Source: Haplomitrium mnioides (Eukaryota > Marchantiophyta > Haplomitriopsida > Calobryales). From it: a DNA stretch of 23,981 nt. Both the position numbers and the translations under genes were made by a program. The stretch lies in the NCBI GenBank assembly GCA_049999725.1, contig JBNGIS010020021.1, positions 1 through 23,981 of the forward strand, read 5' to 3'. This document shows positions 19,261-23,981 of the stretch, one piece after another. A model generated the notes under the pieces. It saw nothing but the letters and a program-made list of their open reading frames with translations, made no database searches and was not told the DNA's origin. The stretch's first letter is position 1, and each line of letters begins with the position of its first letter.

Positions 19261-20953
19261 CGTTGCTTCATCCCCTCTGGATATCTCCCTTCTAACAAGT
19301 AATTGTAGACGTCGTGATACTCCTCTTGCATGACATTTATATTGAAGAGGTTCTCGTCCGGAAACTCTTCCTCAACTGCTTCATTACCCAGTTCATCATA
19401 AGCTCGTGATAACATGTCAGCATTGAGATACTTTCTCCGTGGTCTATCTTCAATAGTGTAGTCAAATTCAGCCAAAAAAATTTTCCACCTAGCAATTCGT
19501 CCCTTGGCATTAGGCTTGTTGAAAATATATTTCAAGGCCTTGTGATCTGTCATGATGGTAAACTTTCCTCCTAACAAATAGTGACGAAATTTCTTAATTG
19601 CATAAATCACATCCAAACCTTCTCTTTCAGTGACTGAGTAGTTCTTTCGGCAGCTACCATTTGTCGACTTGCAAATGCAGTAGGATGATCATGTCCCTCT
19701 TCATCCTTTTGACTCAAAGTGCATCCAAGAGCTATGTTGGAAGCATTTGTATACAAGAAGAAAGGCACTCTCCAATTTGGTTTTACCAATACAGGCGCAC
19801 TTGTCACCGCCTTCTTCAAGCACTCAAAGGATACTTGGGCACCTTCATCACTGAAAATTGAAGAGTACTCCACTGCTTTCTTTAAATAATGGCTCAAAGC
19901 CGTTGCTTTGGTCGAAAAGTCCAAGATAAAACGACGATAATAGCCAACCATCCCTAGGAAAGACCTCAATTTGGTTATATTGATTGGAAAAAGAAGAGCT
20001 TGAATTTTGAGTACCTTTTTCGAGTCCACCACTACCCCATCCTTTGAAATAATATGACCCAACAACACTCCTTGACGACACCCAAACTTACATTTCTCCA
20101 GATTCAACGAAGCTTTTGCCGCATCCAACCTTTGTAGAATTTTCTTCATATGGTCGAAATGGTCTTTCTTACTCCCATAAACACAAAAGTCATCAATAAA
20201 ATCTCTTACAAACTTTCCTAAGAAAGGCTCAAAGATTTTGTTCATAAATCTTTGAAAAGTAGTTGGTGCATTACACAAACCAAAAGGCATTATGCGAAAA
20301 GCAAAAGTACCCCAAGGACTAGTGAATGTGGTCAGTCATTGATGCTCCTCGGCAATAGAAATTTGATTATACCCGCTATATCCATCTCCAAATGAGTACC
20401 ATTCATGTCCCGCTACTTCTTCAAGTATTTCATCAATAAAAGGAAGTGGATAATAATCCTTTCTGGTTACCGCATTTAACTTTTTGTAGTCCACACAAAT
20501 GCAAAGCTTGCCATTTTTCTTTTTCACCACCATGATAGGAGAAACCCACTTTGAATTTTCTGCCTCGTAGATGAACCCCGCCTNNNNNNNNNNNNNNNNN
20601 NNNNNNNNNNNNNNNNNNNNNNNNNNNNNNNNNNNNNNNNNNNNNNNNNNNNNNNNNNNNNNNNNNNNNNNNNNNNNNNNNNNCCCCGCCTCCTTTAATT
20701 TGCTTATCTCCTCTTTGACAAACTCCGCTATTGGAGGATTCATCCGTCGTTGTTTTTGCCGAACCGCTTTTGTTGAGCTCTCCAAGTCGATCTGATGTTC
20801 TTCAAGTGTCACGAATTTTAGATCTTTATACCCAAAAGCAAAAACATGGATGTACTTATGAAAGATTTTTTTAAACTTTTGTTTCTCTTCACTGGTTATG
20901 TCCTCTCCATAACGTAGTGTAGCAATCCGCCGCTCCACTTCTTCTATCATCAA
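19227..20953 (-). pseudogene. Reverse transcriptase and RNase H region of the young element
   Basis: RT motifs in order are FIYEAENSKWVSP, KKNGKLCICVDYKKLN, YSFGDGYSGYNQI (catalytic Asp present), MPFGLCNAPTTFQRFM and FIDDFCVYGS (the FIDD version of the YxDD box). Later come LGHIISKDG and SFLGMVGYYRRF. RNase H begins FFLYTNASN, where the first catalytic Asp (usual D-A-S) is Asn. It continues with FASRQ and, in another frame after a one-base deletion near 19645, with IMTDHKALKYIF and NADMLSR. A TGA at 20337-20335 interrupts RT between EEHQ and LTTFTSPWGTF. The region copies element RNA to DNA in intact relatives; here it cannot make a continuous product. Confidence 0.9.
20584..20683. other. Assembly gap (100 N), probably artificial
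   Basis: The left flank ends CCCCGCCT and the right flank starts CCCCGCCT. Collapsing the duplicate gives an uninterrupted RT frame at the usual KEAGF-type position. The true gap size is therefore probably negative (an overlap of 8 or more bases). Confidence 0.85.
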
Positions 20954-20968
20954 GGTATGTTTTGGAAC

Positions 20969-21880
20969 TCAAAACTCTTCTTCCATCACCCTTGGCATGA
21001 CCTCTATAGCGTACATTCTTGGCAAATCAAGCTCTTTATCCGATGAGTCTTCCATATCTGTATCCAATGCAGAAATATCATTGGCATACTCTTCATCTTC
21101 AGATAAGTACTCTGTGGTTTCTCGTTCAGAATCGCTTGTTTCTTCACCACCTCCATCCACATGGACTCTTACTCGATGTGTTTTGGGTCCAATTGTGATG
21201 TGGTTCTTATGCCAATTGTCAGTGGTCCTCACACCTCACAACCATGGTCTTCTTAATAGCATGTCATAACTAGCTTCTTTCAAAACTTGAAAAGACAAAG
21301 AGATTGAAATACCCATTACCGTAATTGGTACTTTTTCAATCACCCTAAGTGGTTGCACTCTCGATTTGTTTGCCATGCCAACGGTAAAGCCTGAAGGTCT
21401 CGTGAGTTTTAAGCCCAACTTCTTCATCAATTCTTCAGACATAGCATTTACGGCCAAACCTCCATCCAACAATACTTTTGGAACAACATGCCTTTTGCAT
21501 ATGACATCGATTTTGGGGGCTCTTGCACATACCTCCGTATCCATCACACTTACGTAGCAGTTTTTTGCTGCAACCTTCTTCTTTCTTGGTTGTCGTTTGG
21601 TGCTTAACCCTCCACGCAACTCTCTCCTTAGTGTTGGGTTCATCGCTACCAGTTGTCCCACCATGATATTGGCTTATAGATTTCCAATATCTTCAACCAC
21701 GTTGTATTTCTTTTGATGTTTGGAAATGGAGAAGTCTTCCATCCCCAATCTTCTTCTTGGCTTCCTTGGCTTTTTAGTCATGTCCACATCATGATGCCAT
21801 TCTTGACTTGGCGACGGTTCCGATCCTACGGTATCATCGACTATTCGTGCTCGTTTTCTCTCATGAGCCATCAGGTCCAC
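20969..21880 (-). pseudogene. Protease region of the young element
   Basis: This region is in the same frame as gag and RT. After a basic linker (RKPRRRLGMEDFS) and MNPTLRRELRGG comes the retropepsin core. VLLDGGLAVNAMSEELMKK holds the catalytic D-(S/T/G)-G motif in its DGG form, and ASYDMLLRRPWL is the end motif (usual GRPWL). An acidic stretch (EETSDSERETTEYLSEDEE) follows before RT. Stops lie at 21673-21671 (TAA), 21235-21233 (TGA) and 20968-20966 (TGA). The protease would process the Gag-Pol polyprotein. Confidence 0.8.
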
Positions 21881-21883
21881 ACC

Positions 21884-22819
21884 TCAATCTATTGAAGTCC
21901 CTCCCACCTCCTCGTGGGGAATCTTTTCAACATCGATCGAAGCAACCACCCGCTCATGAGTTGGAGCCGCACCTCCACGTTCGTCAATTCCATTTGCACC
22001 ATTGACTCGATTTGGGCAATTTCTAATGAAATGTGCTCCGCCACAGCCAAAACAAGTAATGTTCTCCATATTTCCTTGTCGTTGTGGCCCTCCTCCATTA
22101 GGTTGAGGTTGATTTTCAGGCCTTCTCTCTAAAGCCTGCACAAGATTTAAACTTAGCTTTTCCAGCTGTTCCGTTAGTGTTAGCACATCGTTTATAGGTG
22201 GATTTGGCGCTTGGAGTAGAGGAGCCACTACCGTTGTTGTTTGTGACGCACTTACTTGCGGCACTGGCACTACAATGGCCTTCTCTTCTTGCTCATCCTC
22301 CAAGCTCTCCTCCATCCTCAATGCGATGTGCAATGACTCCACTCGCGTTATTGGCTTTTCATATTTGACCTTTTCTCGTATTTCTGGTTTCAACTCTGAA
22401 ATGAAGTGCTTCGCCAACATGGCTGTAATCCCTACCATTAAAGATTGCACATCTTCACCACTATTCCTCAACACATTTCGAAATTGTGTTTCTAAGTAGG
22501 CTACTCTCTCAACATATTTCTGAACTTTTTCACTCTCTCTTTGTTTCAAGTGCATTACCTCTTGAAGCAGCTTTTCATAGTTCTCCGTGGGGAGAAATTC
22601 TTCTATTAATGCTTTTGTTAAACTTGTCCATGATTCAATGGTTTTGCCTTTTTGTTCTCTATACCATCGTAGAGCTTCTCACTCCAAGAATTCGGGTAAT
22701 AATGCTAGCCAATCGTCGGGTCGTTTCTCTCCATTCCCAATGCACGCACGTTTGAAATCTCGCAAATAGTCCTCCACGTTCTCATCTTCATTTCCATAGA
22801 AGATTGGAATCCTTCCCAT
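21884..22819 (-). pseudogene. Gag of the young element, about 311 codons, one internal stop
   Basis: The start chosen is ATG at 22819 (MGRIPIFYGNEDENVEDYLR), followed by ALRWYREQKGKTIESW and ALIEEFLP, the conserved capsid signature of plant gypsy Gag. A TGA at 22681-22679 breaks it at codon 47. The nucleocapsid knuckle near codons 250-265 is CFGCGGAHFIRNC, spaced CX2CX3HX4C instead of CX2CX4HX4C. The frame ends in TGA at 21886-21884, then continues in the same frame into protease. Gag and Pol may originally have been one long frame. Gag packages element RNA into particles. Confidence 0.85.
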
Positions 22820-23380
22820 TTTTAAATGGTAGCGTGCTCCTTCACTCCAATTCGTCTTTCCACCACACCTAGCACAATATCACAACTACCACAACACAAA
22901 AATATGTACTTCGCAAATTGCTTGAATTAGAATAGGGAAAACAAATGGGTTGGGATCTGCCAAAATTTGCTCCATTCGTTCCACCCCAAATTGCTCAACC
23001 AATTGTTGGTGCATATGGATCTTGGCTACAATAAAGACACGTACGACGATGGTCATTCTTCAATCATCCGTTGAGACCGTTGAGAACTCTCTCCTTGATG
23101 CGATAGAAGGATCGTTCATGCTCTAATATCCATACCCACTCCATTGAAGAGTACAAACGTTGATACAATGGTGTGGCTAAAGAGGCAAAGTTGTTTATCA
23201 AAAACAAGTAGTAGCTCACCAAGTTGATAAATCGTTTCAACTCACTATTGTTGCGTGGTGGCGGTAAATTGTCGATTCTTCATACGATTTCAGAGATCCG
23301 TAGCCACTTTCCCGTCGCGTCTTCACTCGACATTCAAAACTCAAACTCATTCACCACCTTCCTTCCCTCTCATGGATGAG
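22820..23380 (-). other. 5' leader of the young element
   Basis: Some 560 bases lie between PBS and gag ATG, with stops in all frames on the sense strand and no recognised motif. Such leaders usually hold packaging signals. Confidence 0.5.
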
Positions 23381-23398
23381 GTCCCAGCAACGGAACCA
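23381..23398 (-). other. Primer binding site of the young element
   Basis: The minus strand reads TGGTTCCGTTGCTGGGAC, four bases after the LTR end. The plus strand ends GGAACCA, like a tRNA acceptor 3' end with CCA. It partly resembles the tRNA-Asp-type PBS of other plant gypsy elements, but I cannot assign the tRNA. Confidence 0.75.
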
Positions 23399-23402
23399 AA
23401 AA

Positions 23403-23981
23403 TGTGAAGCTACTTGCTTCGCCGGTTTCTCCTCATGTGACTTTGATTTTGAGTGCACATTTTAAGATAAGAGGGGAATAGAAGTAAGATTGCACACATC
23501 AAAACCCAACAATTCCTATAGAATGTACATAAAAAAAATACTCAAGACAAAATCTCTTGCTCAATATCAAACTCTTTACTCTAGAAATCTCTCAACACTC
23601 TCATGCTCTCACCCTTTCTCACTCTCGACAACTCCTCACTCTATTGGAAACCCTTTCTCAAGTGCTTTTCCTCCAATGAGTCTTCTTGGCAACTCCTCCA
23701 AGAGCTCCTCCAAGCGCTTCTCCAATGGTCTCTCCAAGAATGAACTCCCCAAGTGTGAAAATGAAAGTCTATGCTCAAGCCACTCTAAGTCCCCTTTGCT
23801 CTTTCTTCTCCCCCCTTACATACTAGTATAGCTAATTACTACTAGTAAAACCTAGAGATTCTTTAACCCTAAGTAAAAGCTAGCCTTTCAATTTTAAATT
23901 CTAAAGTATCTCCTAAAGTATCTACTAAAGCATCTTTGCCTTTTCTCAAGAAGCTTCTCATTTGGAGCTTTTCTCAAAAGT
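23403..23981 (-). repeat. 5' LTR of the young element (partial, 579 bp visible)
   Basis: Starts TGTGAAGCTACTTGCTTCGC on the plus strand and aligns with 16798 onward almost to the window end. If it is as long as the other LTR it ends near 24624. Confidence 0.92.

Larger units (their letters stand above)
16798..23981 (-). mobile_element. Young Ty3/gypsy LTR retrotransposon, 5' LTR cut by the window end
   Basis: The element reads on the minus strand: 5' LTR (from beyond 23981 to 23403), PBS (23398-23381), leader, gag, protease, RT, RNase H, integrase, PPT (18033-18020) and 3' LTR (18019-16798). Both LTRs show the same terminus (TGTGAAGCTACTTGCTTCGC on the plus strand). The protease-RT-RNase H-integrase order defines Ty3/gypsy. 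No chromodomain follows integrase. The host site is the integrase of an older chromovirus. Coding regions carry about seven stops and two frameshifts, so mobility would need proteins from another copy. Confidence 0.92.

Noticed and set aside
23381-23398. tRNA 3' end-like sequence ending in CCA
   Set aside because: Not a tRNA gene: nuclear tRNA genes do not encode CCA, and its place next to the LTR shows it is a primer binding site.

Overview
The window looks like nuclear DNA of a land plant. The one apparently intact gene (11428-14049, + strand) has the plant-type NBR1 layout: PB1, ZZ, four-tryptophan (FW) domain and two UBA domains. It is split by six short GT-AG introns of roughly 90-140 bp. 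Everything around it is transposon debris, minisatellites and decayed coding sequence, as in the repeat-rich fraction of a plant genome. The short introns hint at a compact-intron lineage, perhaps a non-seed plant, but I cannot name the species.

Layout. Positions 1-1405 (minus) hold a decayed Ty3/gypsy gag-like frame with a tandemly duplicated CCHC zinc-knuckle module. It is preceded by a primer-binding-site-like sequence (1413-1430) and a long non-coding stretch, perhaps a long LTR, up to about 5040. Positions 5050-5612 (+) hold the integrase C-terminus of another gypsy element, with a possible 3' LTR from 5709. Positions 6223-6336 are a 19-bp minisatellite. Positions 6592-8770 (+) hold a heavily mutated, intron-containing gene relic. 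Its conceptual product has a ParB-like GGNH motif and, further on, a DIPYG motif like motif IV of DNA adenine methyltransferases. Palindromic minisatellites lie inside one presumed intron and immediately 3' of it (7686-7830, 8810-9248). Positions 9249-11287 are AT-rich and empty until the NBR1 promoter.

Downstream of NBR1, 14136-15489 holds nothing I recognise. Positions 15490-16797 (minus) are the 3' end of an old chromovirus: a putative LTR whose U3 carries four perfect three-module heat-shock elements, then a chromodomain and a piece of integrase with stops. A younger gypsy element (16798 to beyond 23981, minus) is inserted in that integrase. It has TG...CA LTRs, PBS, PPT and gag-PR-RT-RH-IN. 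Its LTRs differ at about 19 of some 578 compared bases. Its coding region carries about seven stops and two frameshifts, so it is not autonomous.

Two 100-N assembly gaps can be interpreted. The one at 20584-20683 is probably artificial, because the flanks repeat the same 8 bases and the RT frame reads straight through. The one at 1016-1115 lies in a 378-bp tandem repeat, and the second copy predicts a true size of 97 bp.

Best leads: the ParB/methyltransferase-like gene relic, the heat-shock-element cluster in the old LTR, and the palindromic minisatellite family attached to the relic.
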